A stretch of 64,000 nt of DNA from Chaetoderma sp. LZ-2023a (taxonomy: Eukaryota > Mollusca > Caudofoveata > Chaetodermatida > Chaetodermatidae): the NCBI GenBank assembly GCA_034401795.1, contig CM067360.1, forward strand, positions 124,661,901 through 124,725,900, written 5' to 3'. The notes under the pieces were generated by a model, which saw only the letters and a program-made list of their open reading frames with translations, was not told the DNA's origin and did no database searches. Positions 1-10,795 of the stretch are shown here, piece after piece. Each line of letters starts with the position of its first letter. The stretch's first letter is position 1. A program made the position numbers and the translations under genes.

Positions 1-103
1 TGTAGTCTGTTTGGCGGCCATATTGCACTTGCAAAAATGTCCACCAACTCATTTAAAAGACTGCTAAACCACCCACCAACAATTTTGACAAAAATGATGG
101 TGC

Positions 104-142
104 TCCAGGTGAGCAACACAGGCCCCTTGGGCCTCTTGTTTC
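104..142. repeat. Bivalve-type short repeat end
   Basis: The stretch carries CAGGTGAGC followed by the near-palindrome GGCCCCTTGGGCCTC and TTGTT. A diverged relative occurs inverted at 53311-53345, and a CCAGGTGAGCTAAC variant at about 55203-55216. I associate this motif with dispersed bivalve repeats; that is recollection and not a search result. No coding potential is visible in bases 1-233. Confidence 0.45.
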
Positions 143-232
143 TAGTTTGTGATCTGTTGCACTGCATAAGATGGTTCAAATTATTGTCAAAATATTCAAT
201 AGTTTTCTGATATGTTTGTTTGCCTTTAAGCT

Positions 233-233
<1 letters not shown>

Positions 234-293
<60 letters not shown>

Positions 294-346
294 GGCGGGC
301 GGGCGGGCGGGCGGGCGAGCGGGCGGGTGGGCGGGCATGCGTGCGT
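234..346. repeat. Compound microsatellite (GT)n-(GCGT)n-(GGGC)n
   Basis: A run of about a dozen GT units grades into GCGT units and then GGGC units with a few A/T interruptions. It lies in the intron upstream of the first visible exon, ending about 50 bases before the exon's acceptor. Confidence 0.95.
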
Positions 347-397
347 GTGAGACACTGTTGCTGTTAGATTTTAAATAGATGTTCTGTTTTTATTCAG

Positions 398-532
398 AAT
401 GACAGCGATATGCAGATGTCTGATGTTGTAGATGCACCAGACTTGTCTAGATTTGTTGGTGTGAAAAATGAGCGTGAGCGACTCCGACAGATGAATGCTG
501 TACTCATGCGTAGAGTGGAGTTCCTGGAACAG
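398..532 (+). CDS. Coiled-coil protein gene, first visible exon
   Basis: The exon follows a polypyrimidine stretch and acceptor TTTTATTCAG and ends at donor CAG/GTAACT. It is 135 nt, phase 0 to phase 0, and reads as 45 codons. The peptide has a polar start (NDSDMQMSDVVDAP) followed by a helical, heptad-like stretch with charged and Leu/Val residues (KNERERLRQMNAVLMRRVEFLEQ). This is the amino-proximal part of a coiled coil. No start codon is visible, so the gene's 5' end lies before the window. The next exon at 1485 continues the frame. I do not recognise the family; a centrosomal, adaptor or motor-associated protein are all possible. Confidence 0.7.
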
Positions 533-1107
533 GTAACTCATATGAACTTGCTGTAAAATACCTGTACCATACACATAAAGTTCTCAAATGTGTGAATAAG
601 AGAAGATTTTGCTTACTACTTTGATCTTTTTCACAGCTAATATTATTTAGTTAAATTTTCCTTGTATATACATGTGGCATAATTTGATTGTTATGTTGCA
701 TGCTTGAGTAACAGATCTAATCTGATTGCTCCATGATTAGTTTGTAGATATTGTAACATTTTTCCATTTATAAGCATCTCTGTCGATTGTGATCCGCCTA
801 TCATCAATTCTAAAGTCACAGCTTAAGGGATGAAAGCGACATCTTCATGAAGATTCATGGTGGCATATACTTTTAGTTTATATACATTAATATAAGCTTT
901 GGAAAGTCTAATCTTCTAATTAGGGGGGGTCATGGACGGGAGATGATTTTCCCTTTGTCCCTAGGAAGGAAACACACTCCTGGACCAACCGCAGTTTTGA
1001 ACCAAGAAATTTTGTTCTGCACCCCATGTTCATGAATCTGCCTATGCTTATGCATTCAAAGCCACTGGATGATGGTATTTATTCAAAGAGGTTTTGACTT
1101 TCATGTT

Positions 1108-1292
1108 TAGGATGGCCACAACGATCCTCTGTAGTGTTCTTGAGGAATGGCCCTTTGCAAGACTATTTTTCAAGAGTTAACACTGAAATATCTGGTCCGA
1201 TAACCAAACCACTGATTACAATGGTAATTGGTAAATTTCCAAAAATGGTTTTCTCTTGGCCTGCAAATGGACATTCAATAAGGAAATATGTT
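1108..1292. repeat. Foldback repeat family P2, degenerate copy
   Basis: It contains the P2 hallmarks CTTGGCCTGCAAATGGACATTC at the right and a diverged stem around 1184-1250. It lies in the intron between exons 398-532 and 1485-1558. Apart from this copy the intron holds nothing I can identify. Confidence 0.6.
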
Positions 1293-1484
1293 TAGTTGCG
1301 ACTCACAGCTAGTATAAGTCTGTCTGTCATACTTTTGACATTTCTGACATAGCTGCCTAAGTCGCAACTATAGCGTGTCACACTTGTTATTTTCTTAACC
1401 AAATTTAATCAATGATGGGTCATATAATCACACTCTTTTGTCCCTGAATGTTCGGCAATCTTCAGAGCATGAATTTTGTTTCAG

Positions 1485-1558
1485 GAGAGGACAGATTCTC
1501 GACTGAGAGATGACACAGACATGGCGTCATCACTGAGTTTTAAACAAGAACTGGACAG
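1485..1558 (+). CDS. Coiled-coil protein gene, exon 2 of those visible
   Basis: Acceptor TTTTGTTTCAG and donor GACAG/GTTAGA bound a 74-nt exon, entered in phase 0 and left with two bases of a codon (AG). It reads ERTDSRLRDDTDMASSLSFKQELD plus the start of an Arg codon, completed by the G at 2657. Charged, helix-favouring composition continues the coiled coil begun at 398. Phase match on both sides is the main support; there is no homology call. Confidence 0.7.
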
Positions 1559-1828
1559 GTTAGATCTATAATCAAATTATTATAACACAGTTACAGCATT
1601 CAGAGATTAACCACCAAGTGTCTAATTAGATGGGGTAGTATAAAGCGTTTGCTTTTCTACATGTTTGTTTGTTCCAATTTCCAGTTTCATATGATAACTA
1701 AATTTCTTCCGAATGGATCTACATCAAAATTGGTCTGCTAATGGACCTTTCTAGTTTTAGCTTGTGTTGGGATAGATCGATCCCGTGAATTTTTTACTAT
1801 CAACTTCCAGAAAACTATACAGGGAAAC

Positions 1829-1920
1829 CTGTTGAATATTTTGAAACTAATTTGACTGTGTGCTGTTGCTGCCAAATCAGCAACAGCGCCCAGTCAAATT
1901 AGTTTCAAAATATTCAACAG
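1829..1920. repeat. Foldback repeat family P1
   Basis: A 92-bp inverted repeat: left arm CTGTTGAATATTTTGAAACT, right arm AGTTTCAAAATATTCAACAG, with a GCTGTTGCTGCC / CAACAGC loop. Flanks carry the wider module seen at other copies: a GATCGATCCC motif and TATCAACTTCCAGAAAACTA on the left and TTTATTAAATGGTAAAGACA on the right, then several TGATGTCAT motifs up to about 2070. Confidence 0.9.
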
Positions 1921-2656
1921 AATGTTTATTAAATGGTAAAGACATACAATTTGTACAATGTGTCAGACTATTAAGCATCAAAGATGGACCATATCTAGTC
2001 ATTCATGATGTCATTATTATGATGTCAGCCTACACGTCACGTAGTTGATTATGACATCATATGATGGAGTGAGGAAATGGATTCATGAATTGTCAATGGT
2101 GGCCTGAGGAAAGCTTAATTATTGTGGTGACCCTGATAATGTGGATTGAACTATTGAAGGGATTTTCACGACAGCCTGTCCTCCAGAATTCGCTTGGCAT
2201 TATAAAGTAGCCTATTGTCTTACAATAGGGGTAGATGCTTGTGTCAAATGTTCAGGGTTGGACTAATTCAATTCTGAATATTGTGTATCAAATTTTTGAC
2301 GACTTCTACTAATATAGGAGATTGTCACCAAACCTGGTAGGAGCCAGGTTCTTACTTACAGGTAAATGTATTGATTTTGTTGTCAAAAGGTCAATGGTCA
2401 TGGAAGCCTAGACTAGAAAAAGGACATTTCATGAATGATAGCTTAAGTGCTATAGAAGGATCTATTTCGAGCTCCGCCCTGCCCATTTCTAGCTAAGCTC
2501 CACCCACTTTGTCTGCACATTTGAATAGATCTTAACATGGTGAATGCTGAATTCTAATAATCTCTATTCCAAGATCACTGCATAATTCATTAAATATCAT
2601 TGTGAGCATGTCCTACTATATACATGATTTACCTGTACATATTGTATAATCTCTAG

Positions 2657-2796
2657 GTTAAGGAAAGAGAACAGCTTGTTGCAGTTTGAGCGTGATCACC
2701 TGAGGAAGCAGCATAAAGTTCTGGAGGAGAAACACCATCGGTTCATCATCAGCTTTGGACATGGTCGAGAACAGCAGCCTCTGCCGCAAACTACAG
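2657..2796 (+). CDS. Coiled-coil protein gene, exon 3 of those visible
   Basis: The exon starts after acceptor CTCTAG, with a single G completing the Arg codon of the previous exon, and ends ACTACAG/GTCTGT with one base (G) carried over. It is 140 nt and reads LRKENSLLQFERDHLRKQHK and on to an HRFIISFGHGREQQPLPQTT tail, so the helix ends here in a Gly/Pro/Gln linker. The carried G joins AG at 10627 to give Glu. The 7.8-kb intron after it contains DIRS copy 1. Confidence 0.72.
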
Positions 2797-3023
2797 GTCT
2801 GTGGTATGGTGATGATAATGAGGGTGAGAGGTTCATGATCATTATTGCATGAAGATGATGGTGGTGATGTTTTCACATCATGAGAACATACTTACCCGCC
2901 TAACACTCTTGATATACTAGTATATCGGCTCTAAATTCAATAATATTCAGAATTATAAATGGTTAAGTGCCCCTAATGGGCAGGTGGATGTACACAGCCA
3001 TGCACATGACAGACCCCACCCAC

Positions 3024-3035
3024 TGCGCATGCGCA
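3024..3035. promoter_or_regulatory. NRF1-like palindrome in DIRS copy 1 left terminal repeat
   Basis: TGCGCATGCGCA is a full match to the known NRF1 consensus palindrome. The same core GCGCATGCGC recurs in the right repeat of this copy (9774-9785), both repeats of copy 2 (11598-11607, 18317-18326) and copy 4 (34977-34986). It lies about 105 bases before the proposed ORF1 start. A promoter role is inferred. Confidence 0.5.
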
Positions 3036-3141
3036 TACTGGTACTTCCGTTTTCTAATATATTGGCTGACCAACCACATGTTGAAAACTTTCCTAGTCTC
3101 TTTTCGAGAATTTTCAATAATTATTATCACCTTTTGGATTT

Positions 3142-3189
3142 ATGGTTGATTCTAATTCTGCAGAGGAGTCTTCCTCATCATCTGTTAAG
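3142..3189 (+). CDS. DIRS copy 1 ORF1, proposed short first exon
   Basis: ATG opens a 16-codon stretch (MVDSNSAEESSSSSVK) that ends AAG/GTGATA, a donor-like site. The corresponding place in copy 2 (11734-11784) and copy 4 (34842-34792, minus) also has ATG, a short acidic/Ser-rich peptide and a GTGA donor, all in phase 0. The acceptor would be TTTTTTCAG at 4130, where ORF1 opens in phase 0 with KSCASC. The splice is inferred from this three-way conservation. Confidence 0.5.
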
Positions 3190-4130
3190 GTGATATTGTT
3201 CCATTTATTAATTTAGACTAGTAACTTTTATATGTTACTGGTTTTAGTCGCGACCGTTTTGGCGTTACCGCATTTTCAGGCACTGGGAATCCTTGTTAAA
3301 TTTCTCCCAGCGCCTAGGGCTATTAATCCCTTGTGCTTTGTGTTCACAGGTTCAACTTATGAATGAGTAAGGGGTCCTGTTCTTCTCTCGAAGGTTGTTC
3401 ACGTCTCTTTTTTTACTTATCATTGTGATATGTCTAAGGGTTGGAGATATATTAAATGAATAAAAGAAATATCTCCTTCCTTTTGTCCCATCCCCCTCAT
3501 CAGTTCTTCTGAAAGAAGAGTCTCGGCGGATGGATGGACGTGTTCTCCTGCACAAGAGGATGGTTTTGCCTGTGCTCAGGCTAAGGGAGTTTATTAGTTA
3601 TGGCACATAATTATTTGAAAATAATCACAATTTTCTGCTGCCTTTTGTTATTGCACTGTATTCTGTCTTGTGTGTGCATGAGTTCTCGAATATATATAAT
3701 TTGATATTATATTATTCGGTAGTAATGAATGTCTTTAGTCTCTAGATATTTCTTGCATTCATTTCTGACGTCCCCTCTCCTTGAAGGAGCTGTTGCATTG
3801 AGGTTTGATGTCATAATCAACCAGAGTTTTTTCTCTTTCCTTGATGTCATAATCTTAGTTTAGAGAAGTCTTTGATGTGTTTGTCTCCCTTTATTATGAA
3901 GGTGGAGAGATATCTAGATAGTCATTAATCTTTCTCTCTCTCTTTCTTAATTTGGGATCCTGGTTGTGATTGGTTATTATTAACTAGAGAAGTCAGCTGT
4001 CCCATCAGGATTGTCTGTAATAAAAGTGATGTCTTCTCTCGAGTTTGTTCTTGTTTTGTACTAATAGTCAATTAACAAGGGTTTGCAAACTATAATACTC
4101 ATTGTCTTCGTATGCCTTCCATTTTTTCAG

Positions 4131-5993
4131 AAGTCATGTGCATCTTGCTTCAAGCCTATGAAGGCTAGATTCTTCCCCCACCCTTGCCATCTTTGTTCAG
4201 TGTGTATGCTGTCTAACAAATGTGTCATTTGTAAAGAGTGGGAGGGGGGGGATCTAACCTCTGAATTCTTTGCTTTTCAGGCTAAGCTGATGGCTGAGGA
4301 GGGCAAGAAGGCAAAGAAGGAGGGTAAGAAGAAGGCCTCTGAGAAGGGTGAGCTCGAGGCCTTCAAGGTTGAGTTAGTGAGTGAGATGCACAGGACCTTG
4401 AAAGATCTGATGCCTGACATGCTTCACGGCATGTTGCCTGGCACAGATGTTTCAACTTCCTGCGCATCGACCTCAGTGCAGGTAGCCCCCGTCCCTGGAT
4501 CATGCCCTACTAGCTCGGACAAAGTGTTTAGTGATCCAGGGGCGGCCGTCTAACTTTCCTGACCAGGAAGATGATGAAGACTACCTGCTCGGTCCACAGG
4601 ATGAGCATGAAGCATGAAGACATGTATGCAAGCGTCTACACTCCTCTCATGGGGAGCGCGGCCGCTCGCACCTATGGCACTGTTCCCTCGGGAGCAGGCT
4701 TCATGATTCAGCCTGTGGGCCGGTTTGGAGCGGACGGCCACCCGTATAAGATTCCACACTTAAGCGTGAAATCTCATATGGATGATCCGGGCCACGCTGG
4801 TGTGCATGTTACCCCTCACACAAGCGCGTCCTTGGTGCCCGGTCAGCCTATGGAGAATGTTATGCCAGCCCTCGCGGGCCCGTATGCATTCTCTGGGCAG
4901 CCGGGTTTGTCTATAGCTTCCACCTCAGCCTTACCTGCGAATGCCATTGAGGATGACGAGGGCCCGCTGCTCATTGGCAATTCGCAGGTAGCCACAGATG
5001 AAGACTGGTCTGAAGCGTGCGCGTGGCTCCTCGCTGTCAGACCAGAGCTCTCCGTGGATGAAACGGCTGCTGGTAACCCTCGGGCATGGTTACAGGCAAA
5101 GCCGTTGGCCAATACATCTCTGTCTCTGCCGTATGCTGAACATATCTTAGATATGTTCTCTGCAGCAGAGGAGTCGATTAGACTGAAAGGTCGCCTCGCG
5201 AAGCCCCCCCCCCCCCCGCGAGGTTACTAGGCGATGTCGGGTTACTGCTAGTCAGTATGCGCAATATGGCCTAGCGCCCAGACCGAGCGCGAATGACCGC
5301 ACCACTCTGGGAGAAGATACGCGGCTGGATTCCCGTGCTAACACAGGAGCGTTGTGCTCAGGCGCTATGCGCTCGGCTAATGCCGCCTTGCAAAACACTG
5401 AGGAGAGCTCGCGAGCAGCGATTAGTGCGCTGTCTCATGTCTCTCAGCTGCTATCTGGGGTAGTAGCAGCCTCAGTGCAGCAACAACCTAGCCCCGTGAC
5501 AGTCCAACGAGCCATCCAGGATGGGATTAATCTGGCATTGGACTGTCTGACTAGGTCAGTCATGAAGTCATTGAGGAGGCACACTTTTGCTTTGGACAAT
5601 TTGTGCCCATCTCAAGAGCTCAAGGCGCGCTTGTTGCAAGTGCCGATGGTGGGCCCTGGTCTTTTTGGAGGTGAAGGTTGTCGGCACCTCTAAGAGACAG
5701 TGACTTTGGTGAACAACCAGAGGGCGCTGCGCGTACAGTTTGAAGTGCTGCGCAGAGAACATGTGCGTGTTCAGCCCTCGGCTGCTCGACAACAGTACGC
5801 TCATGGTGGTGCTGGTATTGTCAGAGGCCAGCAGGCCGGCCAGGTTCAGAGACCGCGTCGGCCACACCAGCAGCAGCATGCTGTACGTCAGCCAGCACCT
5901 CAAGCGCAGCCAGCCAGACAGCAGCCCACGCACCATGGTGCACGTGGCACTGGGCGCGGTGCGCGAGGAGTGGCACGTGGTAACCGGGCCTGA
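4131..5993 (+). pseudogene. DIRS copy 1 ORF1 (gag-like), broken
   Basis: It begins with the cysteine cluster C-x2-C-x12-C-x2-C-x2-C-x5-C-x2-C, then a Lys/Glu-rich helix, and continues with stretches homologous to copy 2 ORF1 (EDWSEACAWLLAVRPELSVD; FALDNLCPSQ; GPGLFGGEGCRHL). The frame is lost after 4553, again at a C14 homopolymer near 5203-5217, and at a stop near 5693; the RG/Q-rich C-terminal tail ends near 5993. The protein of DIRS ORF1 is presumed to be a nucleocapsid-like RNA-binding protein. Confidence 0.8.
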
Positions 5994-6074
5994 TGGGCTA
6001 AAATTTTTTCTGGTTACCACAGGTACCACTCGGGTGTTGTCACTCATACCAGAGACACTCCCACTTCTAAATTG

Positions 6075-8072
6075 ATGGCCACCGCGTCAACCCTAGGTGC
6101 ACCAGTGGGAGGTCATTTGACTTGCCACATTCAGAAGTGGGAGCGGTTAATTCAGGACTGCTTAGTCTTGCAATGGCTTTCGCGCGGATACAGTCCAGAA
6201 TCGATAAGAGGTCCACCGTTGCATCTGTCTCTGGTACCAGTCTGGACTCAAATTCCAAGAGATCCAGACAAGCGGTTGTGCATAGAAGAAGAGATAGAAT
6301 CTCTAATTCTAAGAGAAGCAATTCAACCGGCGCAAGATTATCCGGGCTTCTATTCAACCGTGTTTCTTGTGACAAAGAACACTGGTGGGGTGGGGTGTGT
6401 GTGGGTGTGGAGACCAATTCTCAACCTCAAACCTCTAAACAAGTTTATAGATACATCGAGTTTCAAAATGGAAACAATAAAATCGGTGTTGTTGGGGTTA
6501 GAGAAGGGGATGTGGACAGCATCAATAGATCTCAAGGATGCTTATTTCCACATTCCAATTGCAAGGAGTTTTCGTCGGTTCCTGAGATTTGCTTTTCAGG
6601 GACGCCAATGGGAATTCAAGGTTCTTCCATTTGGCATCTCGACGGCTCCAAGGGTCTTCATTCGAGTGGTACTTGCTATCACGGCACACCTCCGCAGGAG
6701 AACTATAGCTGTTCACACTTACATAGACGACTGCTTGCTGAAAACACACAACCCAGAAAGTTTGACAGAAAATCTGGAGATAGTTTTGAAAACTCTCGCA
6801 GATTTAGGCTGGATAATCAACTTTCAGAAATCAGAGCTGACTCCATCCCAGAAGTTTGTTTACCTGGGTATGTTCTTCGATCTGGAGATAGGATATGTTT
6901 ATCCATCCCAAGAGAGAGTGGAAAATCTCCTCTCATGCATTTAGTTGGTTTGCAACAGTCGTTATATTCTAGCACGAGTCTATCTGAGAATGTTAGGTGT
7001 GATGGATTCAATGGAACCAGTCATTCCTCAGGTGGCCTTACGCAGGCGGCCAATTCAATTGTTTCTCATGGCTCAATGGACACAGAGTTCAGAATCACTG
7101 GACTCGCGCATCCAAGTGTTAGACCCTCTCATTGATCACCTTCATTGGTGGATGGAAAGAGGAAATCTCCTGGCGGGGGTCATGCTGACCCCTCCCCACC
7201 CTCAAGTAACGATGTTTATGGATGCATCGATGGAGGGATGGGGAGCTTGCCTGGAAGAAGCCACTATATCAGGCTTTGGAATCTGGAACAGTCAAAGGAA
7301 GATATCAACATGCTAGAATTGCGGGCTGTTATTCTAGGCCTGGAACACTTCTTAAAAGAAGTGGAGGGAAAATTTGTGATGAGAGGTTCAGACAACTCTA
7401 CAGTAGTGAGTTACATAAACTGCCAGGACGGAAAGAAATCACCCAGTCTCTGTATGATGACATGGAAACTGCTTTGCTGGTGCATGGATCATATGATCAC
7501 CTTGAAAACAGTTCATATTCCGGGAAGGCTGAATCTGTTAGCAGACTCATTGAGCCAAAGGATGAGCATTCTGCCTACGGAATGGCAACTAAATCAATGT
7601 GTGGCGGATCACCTGTTCAATCATTGGGGAAAGCCCAACATAGATTTGTTCACAATGAAGAAGAATGTGAAGATGACGACGTACGTTTCTCCGATTCCAG
7701 ATCCAAGCGCTATTGCAATAGATGCATTAGCTATCAGTTGGAAGGGAATGTATGCATACGCATACCCTCCAATAATCCTGATTCCAAGGATTCTTCAGAA
7801 AATCAGACAAGAGGAATGCCAAGTGCTTCTGATCACCCCGAATTGGCCAAGCCGATCATGGTTTACGGATCTGCTGGACCTTCTGGTTTGCAATCCAGTT
7901 CCTCTGCCTCTGATGGACAATATTATCTTCCAGGGCAAGACCCTTCACAACAATCTGTCAATGTTTCAATTGACTGCATGGATGTTGTCAAAAAATCCGC
8001 GATTAAGGAGGGCTTTTCTGAGCAAGCAGCCAATTTCATGGCCAGAGCCAGAAGAGGGGTCAACCTCCAGAG
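6075..8072 (+). pseudogene. DIRS copy 1 reverse transcriptase-RNase H, broken
   Basis: ATG at 6075 (MATAS, matching copy 2 MATET) opens an RT with PGFYSTVFLVTK, SIDLKDAYFHIPI, LPFGISTAPRVF and the catalytic YIDD, here YIDDCLLK where copy 2 has YIDDWLLK. A three-codon GVGCVWV insertion interrupts TGGWRPILNLK. A stop lies at 6942-6944, and a frameshift near 7280 moves the RNase H part to another frame; FMDASMEGWG, LELRAVILGLEHF and MRGSDNSTVV mark it. The downstream segment with NIDLF and SPIPDPSA follows. The enzyme copied element RNA into DNA; this copy is inactive. Confidence 0.9.
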
Positions 8073-8995
8073 CATATAATTATAAAATCAACAGATTTGC
8101 AGGATGGTTCTCCCAGAGATGTATCAATCCGATGGAAGCATCTATTCAGGTAGTAGCTGATTTTCTCTGTCACCTGTATGATGCCTATAGTCTTAAGCCT
8201 AATTCTATTGCTGGATACAAATCAGCATTAATGACTGTTATCCCTTGCTTGGCAAAGAGAGGAAGTGATGAAGTAAGTGTTTTAAATACTCTTATTAAAG
8301 GTATGGGCAATCTCAGACCAAGTAATCCTCCACTGACACCGTCATGGAGTCTTTCTCTTGTTCTGCAAGTTTTGAGTGATAAACCTTTTGAACCACTTAG
8401 TGCTATTCATTCTGTAAAATTATTGGCACTTAAAACTGTATTTTTAGTTGCGGCAGCATCAGCCAGATGCAGGAGTGAAATTCATGCCTTGTCTGCTGAG
8501 CCTGACCATTATATAGTTACAGGTGAAGGCCTTAAGCTTCTACCAAGATTGAATTTCTTGGCTAAGAATCAATCTTTAAAATATCCAGGTTAAGCTATTA
8601 TTTTACCTGCCTTAACCAGATATGATCCTGATGCTAAAGCATGGTGTCCTGTCCGTGCTTTAAATAAGTACAAGAGAAGAACTCAAGTTTGGCGGACAGA
8701 CCCATGTTCCCTATGGTTGTCATATATTGAACCCCATGGTAGGGCGTCAAGAGACACTATTTCCAGATGGATAGTAGAATGTATTCAATTCTGTCATAAG
8801 GCAGACACTGGAGTTCAAGTAGATAGAGCCAAGACTCATAGTCTCCATGGTGTGGTAACTTCCACGGCATTATTTAATGGTGTTTCTATTGAAGACATTA
8901 TGTCAGTAGCCCAGTGGCACTGTGAATCAAGTTTTACCGACCATTACCTTCATGACACTTCTAAACTGCTCGCCATCTCAGTCCTCAGAAAATAA
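8058..8995 (+). pseudogene. DIRS copy 1 tyrosine recombinase, broken
   Basis: It starts at GSTSRAYNYKINRF and carries the core-binding region (DFLCHLYDAYSLKPNSIAGY), the first catalytic Arg context (ASARCRSEIHALS) and the C-terminal WHCESSFTDHYL with the Tyr. A CAA-to-TAA change gives a stop at 8591-8593, and the HxxR box reads HSLHG, so the second catalytic Arg is lost. One extra G near 8057 puts it in frame with the RNase H segment, giving an artificial fusion over 7145-8593. In copy 2 the two are in different frames. Confidence 0.88.
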
Positions 8996-9583
8996 ATAAT
9001 GTAGAGTTATGTATTTGTAATTAGTTTTCCTCCTCTGCTATTTACAAATATCTCATTTGTTGGTAGGGTATCCCTACTATTAGCTGGTACAATTCTCTTC
9101 ATCCGGTGGGGGAAGAGATGAGTGGCGTGCCCAAGACATCAGAGGTCAGTATATGTGACCATTTTGTTTTTTTGTCTTGGTGAGGGTGTCATATTTTTTA
9201 TTTTTAATATGGTGATGGTTAATGTCTCTTAATTGTGGTTCTATCAGAGAGTTTTTTGAAAATGAAACAATTCTTCTTTTTCCAATGTCTAGTGATACTT
9301 TTCATCAAGTATTAGAGAACGTGCTAGTCATTTAGAGCAGCGTTTTTTGCTAACCTTCCTCAGAAAGAGGGGAGGGGGAGCGCATTTGCTTTTTGATCAA
9401 TCTCTCTTCATTGGTCGATTATCCGATGCAAAATTCTATTCCTGGTTGTGTTTCAGATACAATTTCAGATGTTTTAAATCTCTTGAAAATTCAAAGAGCT
9501 AGTCTCTTCGAGGGTGTTCTGGTTTTCAGGACCTTGCCTCCCTCCCACCAAATTTACTTTCAAATTCTGGCTTTTATCAAGAT
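8996..9583 (+). other. DIRS copy 1 3' untranslated segment
   Basis: Between the recombinase stop and the internal complementary region there is T-rich sequence and a GAGGGGAGGGGGAGCGCAT block that has a counterpart in copy 2 near 17920-17940. The two are followed by similar TCTC...ATTGGTCGATTATCCGATG / CATCGGTGGTGTTATCCGATG sequence. No ORF is credible here. Confidence 0.6.
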
Positions 9584-9678
9584 TGTTAGGGAGGTAAGTA
9601 TGTTCTCATGATGTGAAATAAGAAAATTTACCAAATTTTTTTTTCACGAATGAGATGACATACTTACCTCCCTAACAG
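9584..9678. repeat. DIRS copy 1 internal complementary region
   Basis: The first part (to TGATGTGAAA) is the reverse complement of the element's left end at 2871; the second part (TAAGAAAATTTACC to CTTACCTCCC) is the reverse complement of its right end at 10107. In DIRS elements this segment templates circle closure of the cDNA. Confidence 0.88.
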
Positions 9679-9828
9679 GATCCCGGCCTGTCCACCCCAC
9701 GGAGGCCTGGTCCTTTGGATATTTGAATAGTTGCTTCTATGTAAGCCAATATTTAGTAACGGAAGTACCAGTATGCGCATGCGCAGTGGGTGGGGTCTGT
9801 CATGTGCATGACTGTGTACATCCGCATG

Positions 9829-9978
9829 AGGAGCGGCACGTGGTAACCGGGCCTGATGGGCTAAAATCTTTTCCGGTTACCACAGGTACCACTCGGGTGT
9901 TGTCACTCGTACCAGAGACACTCCCACTTCTAAAATTTATGGGCACCCCGTCAACCCTAGGTGCACCAGTGGGAGGTC
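9829..9978 (+). repeat. Internal DIRS segment inserted in copy 1 right terminal repeat
   Basis: About 150 bp, from GAGGAGCGGCACGTGGTAAC to CACCAGTGGGAGGTC, duplicates the ORF1-RT junction of the same family (5966-6114). It replaces the short CCAATTA seen at this place in the solo right end (35810-35822). Its details (CTAAAATTTATG) are closer to copy 3 at 29495-29505 than to copy 1's own junction. Confidence 0.85.
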
Positions 9979-10239
9979 GTGGGGCACCTAACTTTTTATA
10001 ATTCTGAATATTATTGAATTTAGGGCCGATATACTAGTATATCAAGAGTGTTAGGAAGGTAAGTATGTCATCTCACTCGTGAAAAAGAAATTTGGTAAAT
10101 TTTCTTAAATTATGATGATATTGATTGCTTCAATTTTCAGATTGTTATCAATGTTTGTATCATAAAACCCTCCCACACAATAGAGTCTCAGTTTTTAACA
10201 TAATTTTAATGTTTTACATGGAATATTAGGCTGTATTTT

Positions 10240-10350
10240 AACCGTTGAATGGTCAAGATTTGTCATGAAATTAAAACTGTTGCTTAGTAAATTTAATTTA
10301 GAAAATGTAACACTGGAATGAATGGCTCAGTTATCAACTGGAAGCCAATG
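10240..10350. repeat. Foldback repeat family P2, partial
   Basis: TGAATGGTCAAGATTTGTCATGAAA starts the arm and AACACTGGAATGAATGGCTCAGTTATC is the stem top, but the second arm is lost. It lies between the DIRS copy 1 right end and the exon at 10627. Confidence 0.6.
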
Positions 10351-10626
10351 TTGTCAGTTGTATTAGGAAATCACATGTGTCTAATGCTTTTAATGGGCAA
10401 GAAAATCTAAATTTTTAATTTGTGAATTACCTGTTTGTAGGCAGTAGAAGAAAATATTTGAAATTTTACCACTGATCTGACAGGAGCCAGGCATTTTTAG
10501 TGGTATAGCCTTTGGTGGTCTTGACCGTTAAGTGTCCAATGACCATCTTTTAAATTCAAAAGACTTGAGAATAGCATGTAAATAAGAGTTCCATTTTTAT
10601 CATGATAAAAATGTTTTCTTCCTCAG

Positions 10627-10795
10627 AGTTATCTACAGAAATGCAGAAGATGAAGAAACAAAATGAAATCTTACAAAAACAGCTGAACCTTGTTAAAGGC
10701 CAGCTGAAGATTTACAAGGGAGGGAAAATAAAGCTGAAACAGCTTGGGGTGGAGAATGAAATACTGAAGGAAGAGCCATCGCCACAGCAAAATGG
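10627..10795 (+). CDS. Coiled-coil protein gene, exon 4 of those visible
   Basis: Acceptor TTTCTTCCTCAG and donor AATGG/GTCAG bound 169 nt. The frame joins the G left at 2796 (giving Glu) and reads LSTEMQKMKKQNEILQKQLN, then VKGQLKIYKGGKIKLKQLGV, then ENEILKEEPSPQQN plus GG. Leu spacing and Lys/Glu/Gln content indicate a second coiled-coil segment. The two carried bases make Gly with the C at 20307. DIRS copy 1 lies in the intron before it and DIRS copy 2 in the intron after it. Confidence 0.75.

Larger units (their letters stand above)
2871..10107 (+). mobile_element. DIRS-type retrotransposon, copy 1 (subfamily A), decayed
   Basis: The element begins TTTCACATCATGAGAACATA and ends GGTAAATTTTCTTA. 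It has inverted terminal repeats (about 2885-3070 and 9745-10090) and an internal complementary region at 9584-9678 that reads as the complement of the left end joined to the complement of the right end, which is diagnostic of DIRS elements. Inside are gag-like ORF1, RT-RNase H and tyrosine recombinase, in the same order as copy 2, all interrupted by stops or frameshifts. No target-site duplication is seen. It sits in an intron of the coiled-coil gene in the same orientation. Confidence 0.93.
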
